From contig NZ_FWYB01000002.1 of NCBI RefSeq assembly GCF_900176505.1, forward strand, positions 459,237 through 523,236: a DNA stretch of 64,000 nucleotides. Reading direction: 5' to 3'. Made by a program: the position numbers and the translations under genes. This DNA comes from Pedobacter nyackensis. Its GTDB lineage: Bacteria > Bacteroidota > Bacteroidia > Sphingobacteriales > Sphingobacteriaceae. The notes beneath the pieces are model-generated. The model saw only the letters and a list, made by a program, of their open reading frames with translations, was not told where the DNA came from and did not search any database. Below, piece by piece: positions 19,367-27,916 of the stretch; within the stretch, counting starts at the first letter, position 1, and every line of letters begins with the position of its first letter.

Positions 19367-19402
19367 ACCGCATATATTAATGAACATCCTAAAAAAAATG
19401 AA

Positions 19403-20359
19403 ATGATATTGGTTACCGGTGCTACTGGGTTTTTAGGATCCGAACTCATCTATCTGTTAACCAGCCAAGGGGTTAAGCTCAGGGCATTGAAACGGGAACA
19501 GTCTGTTATTCCGGATTTAATTAAGGACAATCCCCTGATTGAATGGGTAGTTGCCGACATTAACGATCTTTCTGACCTGGAAGATGCTTTTGAAGGCATT
19601 ACTAACGTGTATCACTGTGCCGCTCTGGTTTCATTTAATCCAAAAGATAAGGCTGCCCTATTAAGAATTAACATTGAAGGCACCAGCAACGTGGTTAGTC
19701 TTTGCACAGCTTTTGGCGTAAGACTTTTGCATGTAAGTTCTGTTGCTGCTTTAGGCAATGCTAAAAAGGGCGCTTTGATTACGGAAAAAGATTTTTGGGA
19801 GTACGATGTTAAAGCGCATAGTTATGCCATTTCCAAATACGAAGGTGAAATGGAAGTATGGAGGGGTATAGCTGAAGGTCTTGATGCGGTAATTGTTAAT
19901 CCCTCGGTAATCATCGGTAAAAGCGCTGGCTTTGAAGGCAGCGGAGCTATTTTTAAACTGGTTAAGGATGGCCTGGCCTTTTACACCAAAGGTGCGACAG
20001 GAATTGTTGACGTGAGCGATGTAGCAAAAAGCATGATCGCGCTGATGAACAGTACCGAAACGGCTGAAAGATTTACCATCTCAGCTGAGAACTATCATTA
20101 TAAAGACTTCTTTGAAGAAATAGCGAAAGGTTACGGTATAAAAGCCCCTGCAAAGGAAGCAAAACCCTGGATGCTGGCTATTGCCTGGCGCACGGCAAAA
20201 CTGGCTTCCTTACTTACAAGAAAGCCTGCGGCACTGACCAGCGATGCTGCCAGGAGCAGTTTGAATGAAAGCTTGTACTGCAATGAAAAGATAAAAAAAA
20301 CCATTGGGATCGAGTTTAAGCCTTTAAAACAAAGTATTGCGGAAGTCTGCAAGCAGTAA
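19403..20359 (+). CDS. NAD-dependent epimerase/dehydratase (extended SDR)
   Basis: A 318-residue extended short-chain dehydrogenase from the chosen start. The protein opens with the NAD-binding GATGFLGS glycine motif (MILVTGATGFLGSELIYLL), has the catalytic Tyr-x-x-x-Lys as YAISK, and an upstream Ser region (HVSSVAALG). The pattern resembles dihydroflavonol reductase/3-beta-hydroxysteroid dehydrogenase-like sugar or sterol SDRs; the substrate cannot be told. An upstream ATG at 19340 would add 21 residues before the Rossmann strand and would lie before the predicted transcription start, so it is disfavoured. It is divergent from the arginase-fold gene. Confidence 0.88.
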   Translation: MILVTGATGFLGSELIYLLTSQGVKLRALKREQSVIPDLIKDNPLIEWVVADINDLSDLEDAFEGITNVYHCAALVSFNPKDKAALLRINIEGTSNVVSLCTAFGVRLLHVSSVAALGNAKKGALITEKDFWEYDVKAHSYAISKYEGEMEVWRGIAEGLDAVIVNPSVIIGKSAGFEGSGAIFKLVKDGLAFYTKGATGIVDVSDVAKSMIALMNSTETAERFTISAENYHYKDFFEEIAKGYGIKAPAKEAKPWMLAIAWRTAKLASLLTRKPAALTSDAARSSLNESLYCNEKIKKTIGIEFKPLKQSIAEVCKQ

Positions 20360-20413
20360 TTACGATTTTTCTAATCATTCTGCCGTATAACTGATAAAAT
20401 GACAATGATTTCG

Positions 20414-20421
20414 TATATTTG
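20414..20421 (+). promoter_or_regulatory. Promoter -7 box of the SerB-like gene
   Basis: TATATTTG is an exact TAnnTTTG match, 48 bases upstream of the ATG. Transcription is expected near 20428, giving a leader of about 42 bases. No clear -33 element. Confidence 0.45.
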
Positions 20422-20469
20422 AATCAATTATTAACAACGTAACGACCTAAATTTCACACTTCTAAACGG

Positions 20470-21768
20470 ATGAAGCCAAAGAATTTTTACATCATTGATT
20501 TTGATAGCACTTTCACTCAAGTTGAAGCTTTAGATGAGCTGGCACGAATTTCCCTTAAAAAGCACCCTGAGAAGGAGGCCATTTTTCAAAAAATTGAAGA
20601 GTACACCAATCTTGCGATGGAAGGAAAGCTTTCCTTTGGCGAGAGTCTGGCCCAAAGGGTAAAACTACTGGAAGCTACGGAAGATCATTTGAAACAGCTG
20701 ATCAAAGTACTGAAGAAAAAAGTATCTGCTTCTTTCTCTCGTAATGCGGCGTTCTTTAAAAAACATGCGGATGAAGTATTGATCGTTTCAGGAGGTTTTA
20801 AAGAGTTCATCACTCCTGTAGTGAGCCAGTATCACATTAAAAAAGAAAACATTTATGCCAATACTTTTGTAACCACAGGAGATGGCAAGATTATAGATTA
20901 CGACCATTCCAATCCTTTAAGTGAAGAAGGTGGAAAGGTAAAGCTGATGCAACAGATGAACCTCGAAGGTGACCTGTACGGTATAGGCGATGGCTATTCA
21001 GACTTTCAGCTTCGCGAAAGCGGACTGATCAAGAAGTTCTATGCTTTTACAGAGAATATTGCCAGGGAAAGCATTGTTAAAAAAGCAGACCATGTTACCC
21101 CAAGCTTCGACGAATTCCTTTATGTAAACAATTTGCCAAGGGCGATATCTTACCCAAAAAACAGGATCTTATGCCTGGTCATTGGTGATGTGGACCCTAA
21201 AAGCATCGAAATGTTGAAAAAGGATGGTTTCTCCATACGCCATAAAACAACCTTCGAAGAGAAGTATGTAGCAGATGTGCATATGATGCTGCTTGCTGAT
21301 GGAGAGAAAATAACGGATGACCAGCTGCAAAGAGCAATTACACTAAAGACCATCGGTTATCTTGGAAGTGCAAAAAACAAGATAGACCTGCAGAAATGTA
21401 CGGAGCAGGGGATTGTCGTTTTTGAGGATATGAAAGCCAATCCCCGCAACAATGTTTTTATTCCGAAAAGGATGATCGACTTTATGAATACGGGCACCAC
21501 GCACCTGAGCAGCAACTTTCCAAACCTTCAATTGCCAAGGATCGATAAGTCTCACCGCCTGATCCATATTCATAAAAACGTTCCGGGAATTATGGCAAAG
21601 ATCAATACTGCCTTTGCCTATCACGACATCAACATCGTAGGTCAGTTTCTAATGACCAATTCGAGCATCGGTTATGTAATTACCGATATCAATGCCCAAT
21701 ACGATAAGCAACTGTTTAAATTCCTAAAAAAGATTGAGCATACCATAAAATTTAGGGTATTGTATTAA
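20470..21768 (+). CDS. Phosphoserine phosphatase fused to a PGDH remnant and ACT domain
   Basis: A 432-residue fusion. Residues 1 to about 225 are a HAD phosphatase of SerB type: nucleophile motif DFDST (10-14), the Ser/Gly motif LIVSGGFKEF, and GIGDGYSDFQL with the metal-binding Asp. Residues about 230-340 match the first part of a phosphoglycerate dehydrogenase substrate domain (VIGDVDPKSIEMLKKDGF, TIGYLGSAKNKIDLQKC), then the typical C-terminal bridge NTGTTHLSSNFPNLQLP and an ACT domain (362-432: HRLIHIHKNVPGIMAKIN). The NAD-binding domain expected between them is missing. The most likely job is phosphoserine dephosphorylation in serine synthesis, with ACT-based feedback regulation by serine inferred. 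Confidence 0.88.
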   Translation: MKPKNFYIIDFDSTFTQVEALDELARISLKKHPEKEAIFQKIEEYTNLAMEGKLSFGESLAQRVKLLEATEDHLKQLIKVLKKKVSASFSRNAAFFKKHADEVLIVSGGFKEFITPVVSQYHIKKENIYANTFVTTGDGKIIDYDHSNPLSEEGGKVKLMQQMNLEGDLYGIGDGYSDFQLRESGLIKKFYAFTENIARESIVKKADHVTPSFDEFLYVNNLPRAISYPKNRILCLVIGDVDPKSIEMLKKDGFSIRHKTTFEEKYVADVHMMLLADGEKITDDQLQRAITLKTIGYLGSAKNKIDLQKCTEQGIVVFEDMKANPRNNVFIPKRMIDFMNTGTTHLSSNFPNLQLPRIDKSHRLIHIHKNVPGIMAKINTAFAYHDINIVGQFLMTNSSIGYVITDINAQYDKQLFKFLKKIEHTIKFRVLY

Positions 21769-21788
21769 CAGGAACAACCTTCTTTAAT

Positions 21789-21796
21789 TACATTTG
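21789..21796 (+). promoter_or_regulatory. Promoter -7 box of the tryptophan dioxygenase gene
   Basis: TACATTTG matches TAnnTTTG and begins 20 bases after the stop of the preceding gene. The leader would be about 12 bases, so the dioxygenase gene may be transcribed on its own. Confidence 0.45.
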
Positions 21797-21814
21797 TGGT
21801 AAACGAACTTAATA

Positions 21815-22771
21815 ATGGAACTTACCCCACAAATAAAAGAGAAGCTGGATAAGCTGCAGGAGAAGTATGCTGCCATGGGGCAGGATATGGCGGCTTATCT
21901 TGACGGGCTTTTGTATGCGGACTTTTTAACTTACTGGGACTATATCCATCTGGATACCCTGTTAAGCTTACAAAGTCCTAAAACTCCATTTCCGGATGAA
22001 GAGATTTTCATCATGTACCACCAGATTACGGAGCTTTATTTTAAACTTTCCCTGCATGAATGCAAACAGATTGCTCAGCATACTTCCTTAACTGTTGAGT
22101 TTTTTGCCGCAAGAATCAAACGCATCAATGCTTATTTCCATGCTTTAACCACTTCGTTTGAGGTGATGGTAAACGGCATGGAAAAAGATCAATTCTTAAA
22201 ATTCCGTATGTCGCTATTGCCGGCAAGTGGTTTCCAATCGGGCCAATACCGCATGATTGAAATCTCGGCAACGAACTTTACACAACTTATAGATAAAAGT
22301 AAAAGAGAAGAATTGGCAAACGCTAGTTTAGAGGAGCAGTTTGAAAATATCTACTGGAAATTTGGTGCGACTGAACTAGCTACAGGTAAGCAAACACTTA
22401 CACTAAAACAGTTCATCAATAAATATGCAGGTCAGTTTTTACAATTGATAAAAGATAGAAAAGAGACCAACTTCTCCGCTTTATACCTTAAACTGGCCAG
22501 CGAAGGTCATGATGTTACTGAACTGGCTAACGAATTGAGAAAGCTGGATCTTTATGTAAATGTGGAATGGCCGTTGTCACATTATAAATCTGCCGTAAGA
22601 TATCTTGAGCGTGATCCAGTAGACATCGCTGCTACAGGTGGAACCAACTGGCAGAAGTATTTGCCTCCGCGCTTTCAGAAAAGAATCTTCTATCCGTTTT
22701 TGTGGACAGAAGAGCAAATTGAAGAATGGGGTAAAGGCTGGGTGCTTAGTGTTTTAAAGAACCTTCACTAG
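21815..22771 (+). CDS. Tryptophan 2,3-dioxygenase family heme protein
   Basis: A 318-residue all-helical protein of the TDO family, which opens the indole ring of tryptophan to N-formylkynurenine using heme iron. Motifs are TYWDYIHLDTLLSLQ, the substrate-binding YHQITELYFKLSLHE, and SGFQSGQYRMIE with the conserved Arg, and the heme-ligand region WPLSHYKSAVRYL (His). The usual GTGGTxG loop is partly changed to ATGGTNWQ. Length is slightly above the compact bacterial enzyme. No other kynurenine-pathway gene is in the window, so the downstream fate of the product is not shown. It is preceded by its own promoter box. Confidence 0.85.
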   Translation: MELTPQIKEKLDKLQEKYAAMGQDMAAYLDGLLYADFLTYWDYIHLDTLLSLQSPKTPFPDEEIFIMYHQITELYFKLSLHECKQIAQHTSLTVEFFAARIKRINAYFHALTTSFEVMVNGMEKDQFLKFRMSLLPASGFQSGQYRMIEISATNFTQLIDKSKREELANASLEEQFENIYWKFGATELATGKQTLTLKQFINKYAGQFLQLIKDRKETNFSALYLKLASEGHDVTELANELRKLDLYVNVEWPLSHYKSAVRYLERDPVDIAATGGTNWQKYLPPRFQKRIFYPFLWTEEQIEEWGKGWVLSVLKNLH

Positions 22772-22804
22772 CGGAATATAACAAGAAAACCATAATTGGC
22801 TCAA

Positions 22805-23443
22805 TTAATCTAGTGTGTGCGCAGGAGGATTATACTGTTTCCGTTGGGTTTGTTTGCAAGATTGGTAGAATATATTGTACGCTTTTTCCATCTTTACAGA
22901 ATCCTGCTCGCCTGAATAATCCATCAAATAAACATTGGCTTTGGGTTTAAAATTTGCCAGAAAATCCAAAAGAACTACAGCGAATACTACTTGTATTGGT
23001 TGTTTGTTCTTCTTTAAAATCCGGTCTAACCCTTGTTCAAAGTGGATCCGATCCAGATGTTGCGAATAAACTCCGCCCTGCGGGAAAATGCCCAACATAT
23101 TTTCTGGATCCTTTAATAAGGAGGCTGCATAGTTTAGTGAATCAACAATCGATTTTGATTTTTTGTTAACCGAGAAACAGCCTATGTATTTTAGTGGCCT
23201 GAAATTGTGCATCTGCTCTTCGAGCACCATCACTTTAAACTCTTTTTTTAGCACCTTCCTGCATAATAGATGCATCAAAGGGCCGTCATTAAAGCTATAA
23301 TGGTTCATTAACAGCAAAGTTGCCACTTCTCGATTAATTTGTGGAGCATTCAAAAAGGCTATTTTAGAAAATTTGGCTAACAAATATTTCTCTGTCGCCA
23401 GCATTAGCCATTGTACAAATCTTATCGGTCTATCCTTAATCAT
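22805..23443 (-). CDS. Lysophospholipid acyltransferase family (PlsC-like) protein
   Basis: A 212-residue acyltransferase-like protein. The catalytic motif I is NHYSFND (His-x4-Asp), and motif III reads FPQGG where most PlsC enzymes have FPEG; the Glu to Gln change affects a residue that normally contacts the glycerol phosphate. There is no long transmembrane helix at the N-terminus, but residues 10-30 are moderately hydrophobic. It begins one base after the end of an alpha/beta hydrolase gene and is surely co-transcribed with it. Together they suggest a small lipid- or ester-modifying unit. The acyl donor and acceptor are unknown. Confidence 0.82.
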   Translation of the reverse strand: MIKDRPIRFVQWLMLATEKYLLAKFSKIAFLNAPQINREVATLLLMNHYSFNDGPLMHLLCRKVLKKEFKVMVLEEQMHNFRPLKYIGCFSVNKKSKSIVDSLNYAASLLKDPENMLGIFPQGGVYSQHLDRIHFEQGLDRILKKNKQPIQVVFAVVLLDFLANFKPKANVYLMDYSGEQDSVKMEKAYNIFYQSCKQTQRKQYNPPAHTLD

Positions 23444-23444
23444 T

Positions 23445-24269
23445 CTATTGTTGCAATTGGGTGGTCAAATAATTATTCATATGTGCATTTACCAATTCAT
23501 GCCCATCATCAAATACATGGATGTTTGGTTCATTTAGCAATGTACTAAATCTCTCGCCTATTTTACTTGGAAAAAGCTTGTCTTTTTTCCCAAAATACAA
23601 ATGGCAGTTGATGTTATGCCTGTTGATTGCTTCGGCAATTTGCTTTCTATTAAAATCTAATTGGGCATAGTAAGTAATCGTATTGTAACAGGTTAGCCTA
23701 GTCGCCGTAGTACCAAATTCTGCCTTTAAAATTCGATGGATAGCATCATCAATATAATTCAGTTTTAACAACGAATTTAAGAGAAAATTAACCGTTTTAG
23801 GGCTATAAACCAGCTTATAAAAGATTCTGTTGACAACGTAGTTGGCACCACCCATTCGCAATAGCCTATTTGGCTCGATTCCATCAGGCGCAATAAGATA
23901 AGTTTCTGCTATTCTTTGGGGCAAATTTTCGATTAAGCAGAGCGCCATCCTCGTTCCGATACTATAAGACAACAGCGAAACTTTAGCTATATCCGGATAT
24001 TTGGCAATGAGAAACTGATCAATCTGATCCGAAAAAAGTTTAGACTGAAGTCCTTTGCGTATATACTGAACCGAATTATCATTTAATTGTGTTTCACCAT
24101 GAAAGAACAAATCAAAACTAATGATAGTATATTTTTTTTCAAAAGCTTCTTCCAGCACCTTAAACTGCGTACCGCGCATGCCAAAACCATGAAAAGCGAG
24201 TAGGATTTGGTCGCCACTTCCGTATTCATGATAATGCAGACTGCTTGATTCTGTTTGAAAAACCGGCAT
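23445..24269 (-). CDS. Alpha/beta hydrolase
   Basis: A 274-residue alpha/beta hydrolase from the preferred start (MPVFQTESSSLHYHEYGSG). The oxyanion loop is HGFGMRG, the nucleophile elbow SYSIG (Ser in place of the usual first Gly), and a late acid and His are seen in GKKDKLFPSKIG and DDGHELVNAH. Substrate unknown. An upstream Met would add 27 residues (24350) that look random and share sequence with a gpsA-like leader in another frame; the ATG at 24269 lies two bases after the stop of that leader. It is followed one base later by a PlsC-like gene. Confidence 0.85.
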   Translation of the reverse strand: MPVFQTESSSLHYHEYGSGDQILLAFHGFGMRGTQFKVLEEAFEKKYTIISFDLFFHGETQLNDNSVQYIRKGLQSKLFSDQIDQFLIAKYPDIAKVSLLSYSIGTRMALCLIENLPQRIAETYLIAPDGIEPNRLLRMGGANYVVNRIFYKLVYSPKTVNFLLNSLLKLNYIDDAIHRILKAEFGTTATRLTCYNTITYYAQLDFNRKQIAEAINRHNINCHLYFGKKDKLFPSKIGERFSTLLNEPNIHVFDDGHELVNAHMNNYLTTQLQQ

Positions 24270-24271
24270 AA

Positions 24272-24385
24272 TTATTCTACCTGAGTTTTTCGGTAAACAG
24301 GTGCATTTCGATATGCGAAGCATGTCTTCTTGGTGATAGCTATTGGCCAACTTCCGTCACCAATTATTGCAATTTTAGGAGTCAT
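24272..24385 (-). pseudogene. gpsA: 5' remnant of gpsA, now a 37-codon leader ORF
   Basis: On the minus strand an ATG opens a 37-residue ORF beginning MTPKIAIIGDGSWPIAITK. The first 19 residues match the Rossmann start of NAD(P)-dependent glycerol-3-phosphate dehydrogenase (usual form IAIIGxGSWATAIxK). The following 18 residues do not continue the family and the frame stops. The stop lies two bases before the ATG of the alpha/beta hydrolase. A good promoter box precedes the ATG, so the remnant is probably still transcribed and read as a leader. The call rests on a short match, so moderate confidence. Confidence 0.55.
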
Positions 24386-24408
24386 AAGGGTTAAGGTTAT
24401 GGATGAGA

Positions 24409-24439
24409 CAAACCTACTTAAAATTGTTTTAAGGATAAA
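24409..24439 (-). promoter_or_regulatory. Promoter of the gpsA-like leader and hydrolase operon
   Basis: The minus strand reads TTTA (24439-24436), 19 bases, then TAGGTTTG (24416-24409), an exact TAnnTTTG box with standard spacing. Transcription should start near 24402, 17 bases before the leader ATG. It is divergent from the ilvE promoter. Confidence 0.55.
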
Positions 24440-24541
24440 ATGGAGACCATTTAGCCCCCCTATTTGATTGAAAACACTTAAAAATGAGGATTAAACATTT
24501 TAATAATCAAAAATAAAAACCACTGGAAGGGCATTTTTTCT

Positions 24542-24549
24542 TAAATTTG
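24542..24549 (+). promoter_or_regulatory. Promoter -7 box of ilvE
   Basis: TAAATTTG matches TAnnTTTG and lies 20 bases before the ilvE ATG, giving a short leader of about 14 bases. No convincing -33 element is visible. Confidence 0.45.
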
Positions 24550-24569
24550 CATCAGGTAATATTACTACA

Positions 24570-25634
24570 ATGAATGATACACTTGATATAACAATCACGA
24601 AAGCTGAAAACAGCAGGCTTACAGTAACTGATTTTTCTCAGTTACCTTTTGGGAAGGTATTTTCTGACCATATGTTTATTGCTGAATATGATAATGGACA
24701 GTGGTCTAACCTGCGGGTTCTTCCTTACGGTCCGATTCCAATGAGCCCGGCAATTTCTGCTTTACACTACGGACAAGCGATTTTTGAAGGGATGAAGGCT
24801 TATCGCCAGGCTGACGGTAAGATCAGTGTTTTCAGACCTGAGAAAAACTTTGAGCGTTTCAATAAATCAGCAGATCGTATGTCTATGCCTGCTGTGCCTA
24901 AAGAGATCTTTATGCAGGGTATTGCTGCATTAATTGATATTGATGAGAAATGGGTACCTGCACAAGACGGTTATTCATTATACATCCGTCCGGTAATGTT
25001 TGCTACTGACCCATATTTAGGTGTTAAACCATCTGACAAATATATTTTTGCTTTACTAACCACTCCTACCGGTCCTTACTATAGCAAAGCATTGAAAGTG
25101 AAAATCGAGATGGAATACACCCGTGCTGATGATGGTGGTGTTGGTTATGCCAAAACTGCAGGTAACTATGCACGTTCATTATATCCTTTTGCTGAAGCAC
25201 AAAAAGAAGGTTTTGATCAATTGATCTGGACTGATGCTGCTGCACATGAATATATTGAAGAAGCCGGAACAGCTAACCTGATCTTTGTGATCAATGGTAA
25301 ACTGGTAACGCCTTCGGTAAGAAGTACAGTTTTAGACGGTGTAACCCGTGATACGATTATTCAACTTGCTAAAAAAGCAGGCATTGAAGTTGAAGAAAGA
25401 CGTGTAAGCGTAAAAGAAGTAATCGAAGGAATCGAAAACGGAACCCTTACTGATGCATTTGCAGCAGGTACCGCAGCTACCGTTACACCGATCGGTGAAA
25501 TTGGTTATCTGGGTAAAACTTATACCCTAACTGATCCTGCAACACGTACTGTTTCTGCAGGTATTGCAAAAACATTGAACGACATTCGCTACGGACTTGT
25601 TCCTGATGAGTTTGGCTGGAACTGGGTATTGTAA
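24570..25634 (+). CDS. ilvE: Branched-chain amino acid aminotransferase
   Basis: PLP enzyme that interconverts leucine, isoleucine and valine with their keto acids. The 354-residue fold-type IV protein shows YGQAIFEGMKAYRQADGKI near the start, GGVGYAKTAGNYARSLYPF with the PLP lysine, EEAGTANLIFVI, and VLDGVTRDTIIQLA. The length and these motifs fit the eukaryote/Bacteroidota BCAT subgroup rather than the shorter enterobacterial one. It has its own promoter box and a terminator after it. No other ilv or leu gene is in the window. Confidence 0.96.
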   Translation: MNDTLDITITKAENSRLTVTDFSQLPFGKVFSDHMFIAEYDNGQWSNLRVLPYGPIPMSPAISALHYGQAIFEGMKAYRQADGKISVFRPEKNFERFNKSADRMSMPAVPKEIFMQGIAALIDIDEKWVPAQDGYSLYIRPVMFATDPYLGVKPSDKYIFALLTTPTGPYYSKALKVKIEMEYTRADDGGVGYAKTAGNYARSLYPFAEAQKEGFDQLIWTDAAAHEYIEEAGTANLIFVINGKLVTPSVRSTVLDGVTRDTIIQLAKKAGIEVEERRVSVKEVIEGIENGTLTDAFAAGTAATVTPIGEIGYLGKTYTLTDPATRTVSAGIAKTLNDIRYGLVPDEFGWNWVL

Positions 25635-25662
25635 TACTTACATTAGCTTTAAAATATAATAC

Positions 25663-25690
25663 AGGCGCCTTTATTAAGGGCGCCTTTTTA
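25663..25690 (+). terminator. Intrinsic terminator of ilvE
   Basis: AGGCGCC and GGCGCCT pair over 7 bp around a 9-base loop, followed by five T. It separates ilvE from the DPP IV gene. Confidence 0.85.
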
Positions 25691-25722
25691 TTGTCAAATC
25701 ATAAACCAACTATAACATCTAG

Positions 25723-27843
25723 ATGAAATCAAACTTAATTCTGGGTTTAGCAGGCGCATTACTCCTTAGCGTTCCTGGACAAGCACAGCTTAAAAAATTA
25801 GACCAGCAACAAATATTTGCAGGGAAGCCCTCACTAACCAAACCAATGAATGTAATAACTGGATGGAGCGACGATAACCACTATATCGAAATGAACGCTC
25901 AGGACCGAAAGTTATATGCTGTCGACATCAAATCAGGAGCAAGAAGCCCTTACACCCCTCCTGCCCTAAGCAATGTAAATGTATCTGTAGATCGGAATGA
26001 TATTTATATCAAATATGGAAAAGATGAGCCTAAACGCTTAACCAATAACAAAGATGAGGAGAAGAATCCAGTATTGTCACCAGACGGAAAGTATATCGCC
26101 TTTACCCGCAACAATGATCTTTTTGCTGTGGATACAGAGAGTGGCAAGGAAATCAGATACACCAATGATGCTACAGATGTTATTTATAATGGCTGGTCGT
26201 CATGGGTATATTATGAGGAAATTTTAGGCAGGGCAACAAACTATCGGGCTTTCTGGTGGGCGCCCGACAGCAAACACATTGCTTTCCTGCGCTTCGACGA
26301 TACAAAAGTTCCGATGTTTCCTATTTATGGTTCAACAGGTCAGCATGGCTATCTGGAAAAAACACGTTACCCTAAAGCCGGAGATCCAAATCCAGAGGTA
26401 AAGGTCGGCTTTGTAAAAACCACTGGCGGACCTGTCGTATGGGCTGATTTTAATGAGAAAGACGATCAGTATTTCGGCACGCCATACTGGAGCTATGACG
26501 GCAGTAATTTAATGGTTCAATGGATGAACCGCGGACAGGACAACCTGAAATTTTACTCAGTAAGCCCTGTATCAGGTGCAAAAAAAGAAATATATCATGA
26601 ACAGCAATCTTCCTGGATAAACCTTGATCATGATGGCCGAATTGAATATCTACAGGACAAAAAGCACTACATTCTTAAAAGTGACAAAACGGGTTGGGCA
26701 CATTTTTACCTATATACCTTAGCAGGTAAACTGGTAAACCCAATAACAAATGGCAACTGGCAGGTGACCAACCTGATGCATGTTGACGAAAAGAATAAGA
26801 CTGTTTATTTTACGGCCCGCAAAGAGGCTTCTACCCGCAGCGACCTATATCGCGTTGATTATAACGGTAAAAACTTAAAGCGTTTAACCTTTGGCGATTA
26901 TACTCATCAGGTTCAGTTGTCGCCAAACGGATCTTATTTCATCACCACTTACTCTAATGTTTCTACCCCACAGAAGCGCAGTTTGCTGGATAATACAGGA
27001 AAAGTAATTAAAGAACTGGGAGATAGCAAGGCTGCTGATTTTGATCAATATATTTTTGGTAAAACAGAAATGATCACCATTCCTACGGATGACGGCTATA
27101 ACCTGCCTGCTGTGATTACTTATCCTACAAACTTTGACCAGACCAAAAAATATCCTGTAGTAATGAGCATATATGGAGGTCCGGATGCAGGTACAGTAAG
27201 CAATACCTGGAAAGGCGTAGCCAACCAATGGTGGGCAAATGAGGGGATCATACAGATCGCTGTAGATCACCGCGCTTCAGGACAGTTTGGTAAAGCGGGT
27301 GTTGCTTTAATGCACCGCAACCTGGGGAAATGGGAAATGAAGGATTACACCACTGCTGCAAGATGGTTAAAAGCGAAACCATTTGTTGACAATAAGAAAC
27401 TATTAATTACGGGACATAGCTATGGCGGTTACATGACTTGTATGGCTTTAACCATGGGTGCCGATGACTTTGACTTCGGTTATGCAGGCGCACCTGTTAC
27501 CAGCTGGGAGTTGTACGACACGCATTATACGGAACGTTTTATGGACACACCACAGGAAAACCCTGAGGGCTATAAAAAAGGTTCTGTATTAACGTACGTG
27601 AACAACTACAAAGGCTTGTTGCGTGTTATGCATGGTGATATGGACGATAACGTGCATATGCAAAATACCATCCAGCTGATTGATAAGTTACAAAATGCCA
27701 ACAAGCACTTTGAATTGATGATTTATCCGGGAGGCAGACATGGCTGGGGAGGTGTTAAAACTCCACATGATAAAGCTGAGCGGATCAGATTCTACTATCA
27801 AAACCTGTTGAATAAACCGGTACCGGAGGAGTTGTTGAAGTAA
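25723..27843 (+). CDS. Dipeptidyl peptidase IV family serine protease (S9)
   Basis: Removes N-terminal dipeptides, typically with Pro or Ala at the second position, from peptides outside the cytoplasm. The 706-residue protein has a signal peptide ending GQA-Q, an eight-bladed propeller (about 35-460), and an alpha/beta hydrolase domain with GHSYGGYM (Ser566), HGDMDDNVH (Asp641) and GGRHGWGG (His673). The Glu-Glu pair that binds the peptide N-terminus is present in WVYYEEILGRA. No exosortase- or type IX-type C-terminal signal is seen, so a periplasmic location is likely. A single gene, ended by a palindrome shared with the convergent AsmA-like gene. Confidence 0.95.
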   Translation: MKSNLILGLAGALLLSVPGQAQLKKLDQQQIFAGKPSLTKPMNVITGWSDDNHYIEMNAQDRKLYAVDIKSGARSPYTPPALSNVNVSVDRNDIYIKYGKDEPKRLTNNKDEEKNPVLSPDGKYIAFTRNNDLFAVDTESGKEIRYTNDATDVIYNGWSSWVYYEEILGRATNYRAFWWAPDSKHIAFLRFDDTKVPMFPIYGSTGQHGYLEKTRYPKAGDPNPEVKVGFVKTTGGPVVWADFNEKDDQYFGTPYWSYDGSNLMVQWMNRGQDNLKFYSVSPVSGAKKEIYHEQQSSWINLDHDGRIEYLQDKKHYILKSDKTGWAHFYLYTLAGKLVNPITNGNWQVTNLMHVDEKNKTVYFTARKEASTRSDLYRVDYNGKNLKRLTFGDYTHQVQLSPNGSYFITTYSNVSTPQKRSLLDNTGKVIKELGDSKAADFDQYIFGKTEMITIPTDDGYNLPAVITYPTNFDQTKKYPVVMSIYGGPDAGTVSNTWKGVANQWWANEGIIQIAVDHRASGQFGKAGVALMHRNLGKWEMKDYTTAARWLKAKPFVDNKKLLITGHSYGGYMTCMALTMGADDFDFGYAGAPVTSWELYDTHYTERFMDTPQENPEGYKKGSVLTYVNNYKGLLRVMHGDMDDNVHMQNTIQLIDKLQNANKHFELMIYPGGRHGWGGVKTPHDKAERIRFYYQNLLNKPVPEELLK

Positions 27844-27850
27844 GAGTGAA

Positions 27851-27895
27851 GAGCAAGGATTAAAGATTAAGCATCCAATCTTTAATCCTTTGCTC
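27851..27895. terminator. Long palindrome between convergent genes
   Basis: GAGCAAGGATTAAAGATT pairs with AATCTTTAATCCTTTGCTC apart from a single bulged base, around an 8-base loop. There is no long T tract, so it may be a terminator or a repeat-family palindrome; it lies between the DPP IV and AsmA-like stops. Confidence 0.6.
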
Positions 27896-27916
27896 CTTAA
27901 TCTTTATCCCCTATCG

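Noticed and set aside
24351..24569. A second gene between the hydrolase and ilvE
   Set aside because: Apart from the gpsA-like leader ORF and two divergent promoter boxes nothing coding is visible.
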